DNA of 64,000 nt from Paracoccus denitrificans (GCA_003240735.1 QFNE01000003.1:202951-266950), one strand, 5' to 3'. Positions 51,748 to 61,144 are shown, counted from the stretch's first letter. Numbers and translations are program-made. The notes: generated by a model from the sequence alone, not told the origin.

Positions 51748-53088
51748 ATGGACAAGGCAAAGGGGCCGGGGCCCGACACAGGCGCAGGCCAGCGGCCGCA
51801 GAAATCCCGCGGTCCCAAACCTGTGCGCGGCAAACCGCACGCTCCCTCGGCCCCCCAGCCCCACGGCGCTCGGCAAGGCGCGCTGCGCCTGCTGGCGGCT
51901 GTCCGCGAAGGGCAGACACTGGCCGATGCATTGAGCGCGCTGGATGCGCTTGGCCCGCAGGACCGCGCCCGTGCGCAGCGGCTGGCGACCGAAACCCTGC
52001 GCCATCTGGACCGCGCTGACGCCGTCCTGACCCCCCTTCTGCAGCGTCGACCCCGCCCGGAAACGCTGGACCTGCTGCGCCTTGCGGTGACCGAACTTCA
52101 CGCCATGGACGCGGCCCCGCACGGGGTTGTCGATTCCGCGGTGTCCATCGCGCGCCGGGGCGGTCCCAAGGCTGCGGCTGCGTCCGGGATGGTCAACGCC
52201 GTCCTGCGCCGCGCAGCCGACGCGCGGGCCACGTGGGACGCCGCGGGTCCCCAGCGCCTGCCCGACTGGCTGCGCGGGCCGATCGTCGACGCCTGGGGCG
52301 ACGACGCGGCCCGGGCGATCGAGGCGGCGCACGAATGTCCGGCCCCCATCGACATCAGCGGCAAGCCCGGTGCCGACCTGCCCGGAGAGGCTTTGCCCGG
52401 CGGCTCCCACCGCGTGGCCCCCGGCACCCAGGTCTCTGCACTGGCCGGCTATGATGCCGGCGACTGGTGGGTGCAGGACGCCGCAGCCGCCATGGCCGTG
52501 CGGGTTCTGGACCCCAGGCCCGGCGAACATATTGCCGATCTGTGTGCCGCGCCCGGTGGCAAGACGATGCAGCTGGCGGCGGCAGGGGCGGACGTGACCG
52601 CCATCGATCTGTCCCGTGCCCGCCTGTCACGGGTCAGGGAAAACCTGACGCGGACCGGACTTTCGGCGACGCTCGTGGCCTCTGACGCGCTGGACTGGCG
52701 CCCTGATCAGCCGCTGGATGCGGTGCTGCTCGACGCGCCCTGTTCGGCCACCGGGACGATCCGGCGCCACCCCGAACTGCCGATGATCCGGGATGGGGCG
52801 GGGCTGGACGACCTGACCCTGCTGCAGTCGCGGCTGATCGACCACGCGCTGACCCTGCTGCGCCCGGGCGGTCGGCTGGTCTATGCCGTCTGCTCGCTGA
52901 TCCCGGCCGAGGGAGAGGCACAGGTCACAGCGGCGCTCGCCCGTCACCCGGGCCTGCGGCTGGAAGCCGCCACAGGCGTCCCGGCAGACTTCGTCACGCC
53001 CCAGGGGTGGGTGCGGACGCGCCCCGATTTCTGGGCCGACCTTGGCGGGATGGACGGCTTCTTCATCGCCCGGCTGACCTTCGGCTGA
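51748..53088 (+). CDS. rsmB: 16S rRNA (cytosine-967-C5)-methyltransferase RsmB
   Basis: 446 residues from the ATG at 51748. An N-terminal NusB-like domain ('GALRLLAAVREGQTLADAL') is followed by a SAM-binding methyltransferase domain ('IADLCAAPGGKTMQLAAAGA'). The catalytic Cys pair is in 'LDAPCSATGTIRRHPEL' and 'VYAVCSLIPAEGE'. It methylates C967 of 16S rRNA. The 35-residue basic, Pro-rich N-terminal tail is not conserved. Other frames upstream are shadows of the SdhAF4-like gene. Confidence 0.93.
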   Translation: MDKAKGPGPDTGAGQRPQKSRGPKPVRGKPHAPSAPQPHGARQGALRLLAAVREGQTLADALSALDALGPQDRARAQRLATETLRHLDRADAVLTPLLQRRPRPETLDLLRLAVTELHAMDAAPHGVVDSAVSIARRGGPKAAAASGMVNAVLRRAADARATWDAAGPQRLPDWLRGPIVDAWGDDAARAIEAAHECPAPIDISGKPGADLPGEALPGGSHRVAPGTQVSALAGYDAGDWWVQDAAAAMAVRVLDPRPGEHIADLCAAPGGKTMQLAAAGADVTAIDLSRARLSRVRENLTRTGLSATLVASDALDWRPDQPLDAVLLDAPCSATGTIRRHPELPMIRDGAGLDDLTLLQSRLIDHALTLLRPGGRLVYAVCSLIPAEGEAQVTAALARHPGLRLEAATGVPADFVTPQGWVRTRPDFWADLGGMDGFFIARLTFG

Positions 53089-53168
53089 CATTGCCGTCAC
53101 TGGACCTTGCTCGCGACGTTCGCTAACTGACAGCCAACCAACCTGCGCCCCAGCCCTGCGAGGATGCC

Positions 53169-54758
53169 ATGTCAAACCCCGTCACCCCGCGTCGTGCCCT
53201 GTTGTCGGTTTCCGACAAGGCCGGACTGGTGGAGTTCGCACGAAGCCTGGCCGATCGCGGGATTGAGCTTCTGTCCACCGGCGGCTCGGCCAAGGCACTG
53301 CGTGACGCGGGGTTGGATGTGCGCGATGTGGCTGATCTGACGGGCTTTCCCGAAATGATGGACGGCCGGGTCAAGACGCTGCACCCCAAGGTCCACGGTG
53401 GCCTGCTGGCGCTGCGCGACAACGCCCAGCACCGCGCCCAGATGGAAGAACACGGGATCAGCGAAATCGACCTGCTGGTGGTGAACCTGTATCCGTTCGA
53501 GGAAACCGTCGCGCGTGGCGGCGACTATGACGACTGCATCGAAAACATCGACATCGGCGGCCCGGCGATGATCCGTGCGGCGGCCAAAAACCACGCTTTC
53601 GTCACCACTATCGTCGATGTGCAGGATTACGATGCCGTGCTGGCGGAACTGGACGCCAATGGCGGCGCCACCACGCTTCCGTTCCGCAAGCGGATGGCAC
53701 AGACCGCCTATGCCCGGACGGCCGCCTATGACGCCGCGGTCAGCACATGGATGGCGGACGCCGTGGGTATCGACACCCCCCGCCGCCGCGCCTTTGCCGG
53801 CACGCTGGCCCAGACGCTGCGCTATGGTGAAAACCCGCACCAGTCGGCGGCATTCTATCGCGACGGCTCGGACCGCCCCGGCGTGGCCAGCGCCCGCCAG
53901 TGGCAGGGCAAGGAACTGAGCTATAACAACATCAACGACACCGACGCCGCGTTCGAACTGGTGGCCGAGTTCGACCCCGCGCAGGGGCCCGCCGTCGCCA
54001 TCATCAAACACGCCAACCCGTGCGGTGTCGCACGCGCCGACACGTTGGAGGCAGCCTATCGCCGCGCCTTCGACTGCGACCGCACCAGCGCGTTCGGCGG
54101 CATAATCGCGCTGAACCAGACGCTTGACGAGGCCACGGCCCGTGCGATCACCGAGATCTTCACCGAGGTCGTGATCGCCCCCGACGCCGACGAGGCCGCG
54201 CGCGCCGTGTTCGCCGCCAAGAAGAACCTGCGCCTGCTGACCACGGGCGGCCTGCCGGACCCCGCCGCGCCGGGCCTGACCTATCGTCAGGTCGCGGGCG
54301 GGTTTCTGGTGCAGGGCCGCGACAACGCCAACGTCGCGATGAGCGACCTGATCGTGGTCAGCAAGCGCCAGCCCGATGCACGCGAAATGGCCGATCTGCT
54401 GTTTGCGTGGACGGTGGCCAAGCACGTGAAATCGAACGCCATCGTCTATGCCCGGGATCTGGCCACGGTCGGCATCGGCGCAGGCCAGATGAGCCGCGTC
54501 GATTCGACCCGTATCGGCCGCCGGAAATCGGAAGACATGGCGCAGGCGCTGGGTCTGGACCATCCGCTGACCGAAGGTGCGGTCGTGGCGTCTGACGCAT
54601 TCTTCCCCTTCGCCGACGGCATCGAGGCACTGGCCGAGGCGGGCGCCCGGGCGGTGATCCATCCCGGCGGGTCGATGCGCGACGATGAGGTGATCGCCGC
54701 CGCCGACCGTCTGGGGCTGGCAATGGTCCTGACCGGCCAACGGCACTTCCGCCACTGA
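53169..54758 (+). CDS. purH: Bifunctional AICAR transformylase/IMP cyclohydrolase
   Basis: 529 residues. The N-terminal cyclohydrolase domain begins 'RALLSVSDKAGLVEFARSL' with 'GGRVKTLHPKVHGG'-like signature; the C-terminal transformylase carries 'AIIKHANPCGVA' with the catalytic Lys-His. It performs the last two steps of purine synthesis using 10-formyl-tetrahydrofolate. A 7-base gap to lspA suggests cotranscription. Confidence 0.97.
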   Translation: MSNPVTPRRALLSVSDKAGLVEFARSLADRGIELLSTGGSAKALRDAGLDVRDVADLTGFPEMMDGRVKTLHPKVHGGLLALRDNAQHRAQMEEHGISEIDLLVVNLYPFEETVARGGDYDDCIENIDIGGPAMIRAAAKNHAFVTTIVDVQDYDAVLAELDANGGATTLPFRKRMAQTAYARTAAYDAAVSTWMADAVGIDTPRRRAFAGTLAQTLRYGENPHQSAAFYRDGSDRPGVASARQWQGKELSYNNINDTDAAFELVAEFDPAQGPAVAIIKHANPCGVARADTLEAAYRRAFDCDRTSAFGGIIALNQTLDEATARAITEIFTEVVIAPDADEAARAVFAAKKNLRLLTTGGLPDPAAPGLTYRQVAGGFLVQGRDNANVAMSDLIVVSKRQPDAREMADLLFAWTVAKHVKSNAIVYARDLATVGIGAGQMSRVDSTRIGRRKSEDMAQALGLDHPLTEGAVVASDAFFPFADGIEALAEAGARAVIHPGGSMRDDEVIAAADRLGLAMVLTGQRHFRH

Positions 54759-54765
54759 GGCGACC

Positions 54766-55431
54766 ATGACCGACGAGACCCCGCCCCCCAAGCCGAAAAA
54801 GCCGCGCACGCGCAAGCCTGCGACCAACCCTGACGGAACGCCGAAACCGCGCGCACCCCGCAAGAAGGTCGCGGCCGAGCCGAAAGTGGTCGAAGCCGCG
54901 CCGCCCCCCGCGCCCCCCCGCCAGACGCTGTGGCCCGCCGTGATCACGACAGTCCTGATCATCGCCGTCGACCAGCTGCTGAAATGGATCGTCGTTCATG
55001 CGCTGCGCCTGAAGGACGTTCTGGATATCGAGGTGTGGGAGCCGTGGCTGAACCTGCGCATGGCGTGGAATCAGGGCATGAACTTTGGTCTGTTCAGTTC
55101 GCAGGAAAACGTCACGCGCTGGGTTCTCATCGTCATCGCGCTGGTCGTCTGCGCATGGGTGACGGTGTGGCTGATGCGCGCGCGTCCGGGCCGCTGGGCG
55201 CAGATTGCGGCGGGTCTGCTGATCGGCGGTGCGCTGGGGAACGTCATCGATCGGTTCGCCTATGGTGCGGTGGCAGACTTTCTGAATATGTCGCTGCCCG
55301 GCTGGCGCAACCCCTACAGCTTCAATGTGGCCGATATCGCGATCTTCGCGGGGGCCATCGGCCTCGTGTTTCTGCCGTCGCCCGCTGATGGGTCTGACAA
55401 GACCCGTGACGAGGCTGGCAAGACAGGTTAG
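54766..55431 (+). CDS. lspA: Lipoprotein signal peptidase (signal peptidase II) with N-terminal extension
   Basis: 221 residues, about 50 longer than typical. The first 50 are Pro/Lys-rich and cytoplasmic ('KPKKPRTRKPATNPDG'). Four membrane helices follow, with 'NQGMNFGLFS' and the catalytic aspartates in 'GNVIDRFAYGAVADFL' and 'FNVADIAIF'. It cleaves signal peptides of prolipoproteins, including the one encoded next. No better internal start before helix one was found. Confidence 0.93.
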   Translation: MTDETPPPKPKKPRTRKPATNPDGTPKPRAPRKKVAAEPKVVEAAPPPAPPRQTLWPAVITTVLIIAVDQLLKWIVVHALRLKDVLDIEVWEPWLNLRMAWNQGMNFGLFSSQENVTRWVLIVIALVVCAWVTVWLMRARPGRWAQIAAGLLIGGALGNVIDRFAYGAVADFLNMSLPGWRNPYSFNVADIAIFAGAIGLVFLPSPADGSDKTRDEAGKTG

Positions 55432-55467
55432 AAGCACTCGACGTCTTTGACCCAAAGGAGCCGTTCG

Positions 55468-55971
55468 ATGCGGGCCATTCTGCTGATGCTACCTCTGCTT
55501 GCGCTGGCCGCATGCAGCACCGATGGCAAGCTGATGGGCCTGCGCAGTGGCGATGACGGTCCCGACGAATTCGCGATCCTGCCGACGCGTCCGCTGGAAA
55601 TGCCGACCAATCTGGCAGAATTGCCGACGCCCACACCGGGCGGCACCAACATCACCGATCCGAACCCCGCAGGTGACGCGGTGGCGGCCCTTGGCGGCAA
55701 CCCTGCGGCACTGGGTACCCAAGGGGTCAGTGCATCGGATGGCGCATTGCTGGCCTATACCGGGCGGAATGGTCGGGACGCCAACATCCGGCAGGTCACG
55801 GCAACCGAAGATCAGGCATTCCGGCAACGCCACGGTCGCCGGCTGCTGGAGGTCTGGGCCAAGTCCAACGTCTATTATCGCGCGTATCGCGGCCAGACGC
55901 TGGACAGCTGGGCCGAGCTTGAGCGGTGGCGCCCGACCGGCGTTCAGACGCCGACCGCGCCCCCCAGGTAA
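55468..55971 (+). CDS. DUF3035 lipoprotein, BamF-like
   Basis: 167 residues from the ATG at 55468 with an AAAGGAG ribosome site. The lipobox 'LALAAC' puts the lipidated Cys at residue 16. The mature part contains a Pro-rich 'PLEMPTNLAELPTPTPGGTN' segment and 'GRNGRDANIRQ', the conserved motif of the alphaproteobacterial lipoprotein named BamF, a subunit of the outer-membrane beta-barrel assembly complex. It sits directly behind lspA, which would process it. Confidence 0.82.
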   Translation: MRAILLMLPLLALAACSTDGKLMGLRSGDDGPDEFAILPTRPLEMPTNLAELPTPTPGGTNITDPNPAGDAVAALGGNPAALGTQGVSASDGALLAYTGRNGRDANIRQVTATEDQAFRQRHGRRLLEVWAKSNVYYRAYRGQTLDSWAELERWRPTGVQTPTAPPR

Positions 55972-55995
55972 GACACTCAGCAAGGCGGGGTGACG

Positions 55996-56691
55996 ATGAC
56001 ATTCGACCGCTCGATCAAGATCGCACCGTCGATCCTGTCAGCCGATTTCGCCGATTTCGGGGCCGAAATTCGCGCCGTCGAAGATCAGGGCGCGGACTGG
56101 GTCCATGTCGATGTTATGGACGGGCATTTCGTCCCGAACATCACCTTTGGCCCGCCCGCGGTGGCCGCGTTTCGCAAACACGTCTCGACCGTGATGGACG
56201 TGCATCTGATGATCGCGCCGGTCGACCCTTATATCGACGCCTTCGCCAAGGCCGGTGCCGACATCATCACCGCCCATGTCGAGGCAGGACCTCATATCCA
56301 CCGCACGCTGCAGACGATCCGCGCGGCAGGGGTCAAGGCGGGCGTTGCCCTGAACCCCGGCACCCCCGCCGAGACGGTTGAGCATCTGCTGGATCTGGTC
56401 GACATGGTCTGCGTGATGACCGTGAACCCGGGTTTCGGCGGCCAGAAATACATCGACATGACCGACAAGGTCCGGCGTCTGCGCAAGATGATTGGCGACC
56501 GCCCGATCCATATCCAGATCGATGGCGGGGTCGATCCGACGACAGCCCCCGATCTGGTCCGGGCGGGTGCGGATGTGCTGGTTGCAGGATCGGCCGTCTT
56601 CAAGGGCGGTTCGGTGTCGAACGCCAATGCCTACGGCGAAAACATCCGCGCGATCCGTGACGCCGCGAACGGCGCGTTGCAGGTGGGCTGA
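55996..56691 (+). CDS. rpe: Ribulose-phosphate 3-epimerase
   Basis: 231 residues from the ATG at 55996; a GTG at 55990 is possible. 'IAPSILSADFADFG', 'HVDVMDGHFVPNITFGP' with metal-binding His and Asp, and 'VNPGFGGQKYI' are diagnostic of this TIM barrel. It interconverts ribulose-5-phosphate and xylulose-5-phosphate. Confidence 0.96.
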   Translation: MTFDRSIKIAPSILSADFADFGAEIRAVEDQGADWVHVDVMDGHFVPNITFGPPAVAAFRKHVSTVMDVHLMIAPVDPYIDAFAKAGADIITAHVEAGPHIHRTLQTIRAAGVKAGVALNPGTPAETVEHLLDLVDMVCVMTVNPGFGGQKYIDMTDKVRRLRKMIGDRPIHIQIDGGVDPTTAPDLVRAGADVLVAGSAVFKGGSVSNANAYGENIRAIRDAANGALQVG

Positions 56692-56721
56692 GCCGCCTGA
56701 ATGGCGGTCTGCCGGGCGGCC

Positions 56722-56949
56722 CTAGTCCGCCTTGATCTGACGCGCCTCGGACACCAGCATGATCGGAATGCCTTCGCGGATCGGGAAGGCAAGTCCTGCC
56801 GTTCGTGACACCAGTTCCTGCCGCGCGGCGTCGTAATCCAGCCGCGCATGGGTCACCGGGCAGACCAGCGCCTCAAGCATGTGGCGGTCAAAGTTGCGGA
56901 CATTGGCCTTGGGCGTGTCCGTCAGCGGGGCGTTTGTCTGATCGGTCAA
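56722..56949 (-). CDS. Trm112 family small protein
   Basis: 75 residues with a TTG start that overlaps the upstream stop as TTGA, preceded by AGCAGG. 'MLEALVCPVTHARLDYD' and 'GLAFPIREGIPIMLVSEAR' are typical of the YcaR/Trm112 group. The family's second Cys is replaced by His in 'CPVTHARL', so zinc binding is doubtful. Eukaryotic Trm112 activates methyltransferases; the bacterial role is not settled. Confidence 0.85.
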   Translation of the reverse strand: MTDQTNAPLTDTPKANVRNFDRHMLEALVCPVTHARLDYDAARQELVSRTAGLAFPIREGIPIMLVSEARQIKAD

Positions 56950-57581
56950 TGGACCTGCTCTCCTTCTTCGTCGCCGCCGTGCAGCGCGTATTCCATCAGC
57001 CCGTCCAGCAGCACCCGCCGGGCGGGCAGGTCTGGCGCCTCAAGCAGCGCCTGTTTTTCCTCGACGTCAAAGGGCAACAGCATCGACAGGCTGTTGATCA
57101 GCACCTCTTCGTCGGCGTCGCGAACGGTGTCCCAATCGGTCGCAAGTTCCCTTGTCTGCATGTAGCGGCGAAGGCGGGACAGAAAGGGATCGCGGTCAAA
57201 ATCCGGGTCCGACTGGGGCGTCATGTCGGTGTCGCGGACAAAGTCGGTGTAATCGACACGGCCCCGCAGATAGGGGGCAAAGCCTTCCTCGACCTCGGTC
57301 AGATGAAACCGGCTAAGCGCGCGCAGCGTCACCATCATCCGCCCGTCATCGGTTTCGGCGAACCCGACGACCCGGCCGGCGCACCCGACCTGAGCCAGAC
57401 CGTCACCCAGTGGCTGGATCATGCCGATCAGCCGGTCATCCGTTTTCAGCGCATCGTCCAGCATCTGCAGATAGCGGGGTTCAAAGATCTGCAGTGGCAG
57501 TTCGGACCGTGGCAGCAGGATGCCCCCCGGCAGCGGAAACAGCGGGACATGGGCGGGCAGGTCGCGGCCACGCCGCTTCAT
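56946..57581 (-). CDS. LON substrate-binding domain protein
   Basis: 211 residues consisting only of the Lon N-terminal domain ('LPLFPLPGGILLPRSELPLQIFEPRY' in discontinuous parts: FPLPGGILLP, then LQIFEPRYLQM; 'GCAGRVVGFAETDDGRMMV'). No ATPase or protease domain is present. Such stand-alone LON proteins may act in protein quality control but the role is unknown. It lies between the thioredoxin gene and the Trm112-like gene on one strand, a conserved trio in Rhodobacteraceae. Confidence 0.88.
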   Translation of the reverse strand: MKRRGRDLPAHVPLFPLPGGILLPRSELPLQIFEPRYLQMLDDALKTDDRLIGMIQPLGDGLAQVGCAGRVVGFAETDDGRMMVTLRALSRFHLTEVEEGFAPYLRGRVDYTDFVRDTDMTPQSDPDFDRDPFLSRLRRYMQTRELATDWDTVRDADEEVLINSLSMLLPFDVEEKQALLEAPDLPARRVLLDGLMEYALHGGDEEGEQVH

Positions 57582-57594
57582 CGGATAGCCCCCA

Positions 57595-58512
57595 TCAGGA
57601 AAAGATCATCGAAGACAGCCGCCGACGGCCCTTCTGCACGATCGGGTCGGTCGGCTTTAGCGCATCGAAAATGGTGAACAGCTGGGCCTTTGCCGCACCT
57701 TCGTTCCAGTCGCGGTCGCGGCGGAAGGAGTCCAGCAACAGGTCAACCGCCTCGTCGACGCGGCCCGCGGCATGAAGCGCGGTGGCAAGGTCAAAGCGTG
57801 CCTGCTGATCGTCCGGGTCTGCGGCCACACGCGCCTCCAGATCGGCCAACGGGCCTGCGCTTTCGGCCTGATGGGTCAGCGCCAGCTGTGCGCGCGCCGC
57901 CTCGACCGGGCCGGATTTGGCGATCGCATCGGGGACTTGCGTCAGCGACGCGTCGGCGTCAGTGATCTTGCCTGCGGCCAGTTGCGCGCGGATCAGTCCG
58001 CCCCATGCTTCGGCATTTTCAGGCTCTTCGCCAAGGATTGCCGCAAAGGTTTCGATGGCGTCGTCATGCGCGCCTTCGGTCAGCATCGCCTCGGCCGCTT
58101 CAAGCGCCGCGCCAAGGCCGCCGTCGTCACCTGACAGCTGAGTCAGCTTTTCAACGAATTGCTTGATCTGCCCGGGCGACACGGCTCCCTGGAACGCATC
58201 GACCGGCTGACCCTGATAGAAGGCAAAGACGGTCGGAATGGACTGAACCTGAAGCTGCCCGGCGATCATCTGGTTTTCGTCGACATTCACCTTGGCCATG
58301 ACGACGCGACCCTTGGTGCGCGTCACTTCGGCTTCCAGCTGGGGCCCTAGCGTCTTGCAGGGGCCACACCACGGCGCCCAGAAATCGACGATGACCGGCA
58401 CTTCCATGGATTTCTGAACGACCTCGGCCATGAAGGTCGCCTCGGTCACGTCCTTGATCCAGTCGCCGTTGGGGGCGGGGGGCGTTTGGGTGTCGTTTCC
58501 TTGCAAAAGCAT
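57595..58512 (-). CDS. Thioredoxin-TPR chaperone, CnoX (YbbN)-like
   Basis: 305 residues. An N-terminal thioredoxin domain has 'WCGPC' at 48-52 and the cis-Pro 'SIPTVFAFYQG'. The rest is helical TPR-like repeats ('ENAEAWGGLIRAQLAAGKITDA', 'DDQQARFDLATALHAAGRVDEA' in parts). CnoX protects unfolded proteins from oxidative aggregation and hands them to GroEL. Intact Cys49/Cys52 suggests redox activity, unlike the SXXC motif of E. coli YbbN. Confidence 0.88.
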   Translation of the reverse strand: MLLQGNDTQTPPAPNGDWIKDVTEATFMAEVVQKSMEVPVIVDFWAPWCGPCKTLGPQLEAEVTRTKGRVVMAKVNVDENQMIAGQLQVQSIPTVFAFYQGQPVDAFQGAVSPGQIKQFVEKLTQLSGDDGGLGAALEAAEAMLTEGAHDDAIETFAAILGEEPENAEAWGGLIRAQLAAGKITDADASLTQVPDAIAKSGPVEAARAQLALTHQAESAGPLADLEARVAADPDDQQARFDLATALHAAGRVDEAVDLLLDSFRRDRDWNEGAAKAQLFTIFDALKPTDPIVQKGRRRLSSMIFS

Positions 58513-58659
58513 GCGGGGGGTCCATTCAATTCATTGGCTTGTCCGCAATATGGGCGCTTGGCGGGTAGGTTGGAAGGGGCCGAGTCGGAAGTGGTTGGGT
58601 TGCGGGTCCCGGTCCTTTGACCCTAGCATCTTCGGCATTGGCTGACGAAGGGGCGGACC

Positions 58660-59127
58660 ATGGACAAGATCACCTATCGCAATGCAACGCCCGCCGACGC
58701 CTCCGCCATCAGCACGATGCTGGACGCGTTGGTGGCCGCGGGCAAACGCACGCTGCCCGCGGACCCGGAATTCGTTCTGACGCGGTACATTGCCGCGCCC
58801 AACGGCATTTCCTGCACCGTCGCTGTCGGCGCTGGCGGTCGCATCCTTGGGGTCCAGCCCCTGTCCCGCGCGCTGGATGAAAACCCCTATGGCACGCCGG
58901 TCGGCTGGGGCATCATCGGAACGCACGTCGCCCCCGATGCCGCGCGGCTGGGGATCGGCCGGGGGATGTTCCAGCAAAGCCTGGCCGCCGCCCGTGACGC
59001 TGGCCTGACCGACATCGAGGCGTTCATCGGATCCGACAACGAAGCCGCGCTCACCTATTACGAGGCGATGGGTTTTCGCACATGGCGCGAAGCGCCGGGT
59101 CGGACGCCGAAACGTCTGCGCCTGTAA
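58660..59127 (+). CDS. GNAT family N-acetyltransferase
   Basis: 155 residues. 'HVAPDAARLGIGRGMFQQSLAAARDAGL' (in parts: DAARLGIGRGMF) is the acetyl-CoA loop and 'SDNEAALTYYEAMGFRTWREAPGR' the end of the fold. Substrate unknown. It diverges from the thioredoxin gene; its stop codon is part of the T run of the thiolase terminator on the other strand. Confidence 0.87.
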   Translation: MDKITYRNATPADASAISTMLDALVAAGKRTLPADPEFVLTRYIAAPNGISCTVAVGAGGRILGVQPLSRALDENPYGTPVGWGIIGTHVAPDAARLGIGRGMFQQSLAAARDAGLTDIEAFIGSDNEAALTYYEAMGFRTWREAPGRTPKRLRL

Positions 59128-59155
59128 AAAACCCGGCCGCATCGCTGCGACCGGG
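59126..59155 (-). terminator. Intrinsic terminator of the thiolase gene
   Basis: A 10-bp stem with one mismatch (CCCGGCCGCA at 59132-59141, TGCGACCGGG at 59146-59155, loop TCGC). On the minus strand it is followed by six T residues (plus-strand A6 at 59126-59131). It lies 22 bases after the thiolase stop. Confidence 0.8.
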
Positions 59156-59177
59156 CCACGTCAGGATTTGATCTGGA

Positions 59178-60374
59178 TCAGATCTTTTCGATGGCGATGG
59201 CGATCCCCTGACCGCCGCCGATGCACATGGTGATCAGGGCGATCTTCCCGCCCGTGCGGTCCAGTTCGTACATCGCCTTGACCGTCAGGATAGCGCCGGT
59301 GGCCCCGACCGGGTGACCCAATGCAATCGCCCCGCCGTTCGGGTTCACCTTGGCCGGATCAAAGCCCAGCTCGTTCGTGACGGCCAGCGCCTGAGCGGCG
59401 AACGCCTCGTTCGACTCGATGACGTCGAAATCCTCGACCTTGAGGCCGGTCTTTTCCAGCAGCGTGCGCACCGCCGGGATCGGGCCGTAACCCATGACCT
59501 TCGGCGCGACCCCACCCAGCGCATAGCCCAAGACGCGGAAGCGCGGCGTCAGTCCGGCGGCCTTGGCGGCGTCTGCACGCGCCAGCACGATCGCCGCCGC
59601 GCCGTCGTTGATGCCCGACGCGTTCCCGGCGGTGACGGTGCCGTCCTGTTTCTGGAACGCCGGTTTCAGGCCAGCCAGCTTTTCCAGGGTGGTTTCCTTG
59701 GGGTGTTCGTCGGTGTCGAAGCTGACGACGCCCTTGCGGGTCTTGACCTCGACCGGGACGATCTGGTCCTTGAAGCGGCCTTCGCTGATCGCCTTGGCCG
59801 CGCGCGTCTGGCTTTCCAGCGCAAATTCGTCCTGCGCCTCACGCGTGATGTGGCTTTCGTGGGCGACGTTTTCGGCGGTGACGCCCATGTGGCCGGTGCC
59901 CATCGGACAGGTCAACGCGCCGACCATCATGTCGATGGCCTGCGCGTCGCCCATCCGGGCACCCATGCGCATCGACGGCAGGATGTAAGGGGCGCGGCTC
60001 ATGGATTCGGCGCCACCGGCGATGGCGATGTCGGCATCGCCCAGCTTCAGCATCTGGACCGCCGACACGATCGCCTGCGCGCCCGATCCGCACAGCCGGT
60101 TCACGTTCATCGCAGTCGAGGTGTCAGGGACGCCTGCGTTCAGCATCGCGACCCGCGCCAGATACATGTCGCGCGGTTCGGTGTTCAGGACATGGCCAAA
60201 GACGACGGTTTTGACCTGATCGGGCGAAACCCCGGCACGCTCCATCGCGGCCTTGGCCACGGTGCTGGCCAGATCGATCGGCGGAACGCTGGCAAGGCTG
60301 CCGCCAAAGGCGCCGATCGCGGTGCGCGCGCCCGACAGGATGACGATGTCGTTTTCTTGATCGTGGTCGGCCAT
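59178..60374 (-). CDS. Acetyl-CoA acetyltransferase (beta-ketothiolase)
   Basis: 398 residues from the ATG at 60374. The catalytic residues are Cys95 in 'NRLCGSGAQAI', His354 in 'GHPVGATGA' and Cys384 in 'MCIGGGQG', as in biosynthetic thiolases. It condenses or cleaves acyl-CoAs, for polyhydroxybutyrate synthesis or fatty-acid breakdown. It stands alone, so which pathway it serves is open; BktB-like broad specificity is possible. Confidence 0.93.
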   Translation of the reverse strand: MADHDQENDIVILSGARTAIGAFGGSLASVPPIDLASTVAKAAMERAGVSPDQVKTVVFGHVLNTEPRDMYLARVAMLNAGVPDTSTAMNVNRLCGSGAQAIVSAVQMLKLGDADIAIAGGAESMSRAPYILPSMRMGARMGDAQAIDMMVGALTCPMGTGHMGVTAENVAHESHITREAQDEFALESQTRAAKAISEGRFKDQIVPVEVKTRKGVVSFDTDEHPKETTLEKLAGLKPAFQKQDGTVTAGNASGINDGAAAIVLARADAAKAAGLTPRFRVLGYALGGVAPKVMGYGPIPAVRTLLEKTGLKVEDFDVIESNEAFAAQALAVTNELGFDPAKVNPNGGAIALGHPVGATGAILTVKAMYELDRTGGKIALITMCIGGGQGIAIAIEKI

Positions 60375-60556
60375 GATGGGTTTTCCTCCCCCTAAACGGA
60401 TTTTACGTCCAAGCAGTCGTGTCACCGCAATGTAGCGACGGGATCTGCGCGGCGAAAGTCCCAGGCGTGCCACGCTTGGCCAAGACGGGTTTCCCAGCAA
60501 ACCGACTTCCCCTATGCTGAATGCAAAAAACAAGACGACACGAGCGAGGCGGCAGT

Positions 60557-61144
60557 ATGAACAAGTATCTGAGACTGGCCATTGTCGGGCTGGTGGCGTC
60601 GTGCGGCAGCGGCGGCGGCAACTTCACGGTGCCGAGAAATCTGGACAACGCCTGCGCGCTGGTGTCGGAACGGCCCGCCTATTATCGTGCCATGCAATCG
60701 ACAAAGCAGCGCTGGGGCATCCCGATCAACGTGCAGATGGCCTCGATCCACCAGGAATCGAAATTCCTGGGCAACGCGCGGACCCCGCACCAATACGCCT
60801 TGGGCATCATTCCGATCGGTCGCCAAAGCTCGGCCTTCGGATATTCGCAGGCGCTGGACGGAACCTGGGACGAATACGTGGCCGAAACCGGCAAGCGCCG
60901 TGCGCGACGCGACGATATCCGCGACGCGACCGATTTCATGGGCTGGTACATGCACAACACCGCACAGCGTCTGGGTGTGTCCAAGAACGACGCGCAGGGG
61001 CAGTATCTGGCCTATCACGAAGGTCGGACGGGATTCGTGCGCAAAAGCTATCTCGCCAAGCCGTGGCTGGTCACCGTGTCGGCCAATGTCGGCGCCCGAT
61101 CCGAGATGTATCGCCAGCAATTGGCGGCCTGCGGTCGCCTTTAG
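60557..61144 (+). CDS. SLT-domain lipoprotein, probable lytic transglycosylase
   Basis: 195 residues from the ATG at 60557. A lipobox 'LVASC' makes Cys16 the lipidated residue. The domain contains 'MASIHQESKFLGNARTPH' with catalytic Glu67, and 'YLAYHEGRTGF', matching the soluble lytic transglycosylase fold. It would cleave peptidoglycan from an envelope anchor. The C-terminal Cys may form a disulfide with Cys33. Confidence 0.82.
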   Translation: MNKYLRLAIVGLVASCGSGGGNFTVPRNLDNACALVSERPAYYRAMQSTKQRWGIPINVQMASIHQESKFLGNARTPHQYALGIIPIGRQSSAFGYSQALDGTWDEYVAETGKRRARRDDIRDATDFMGWYMHNTAQRLGVSKNDAQGQYLAYHEGRTGFVRKSYLAKPWLVTVSANVGARSEMYRQQLAACGRL

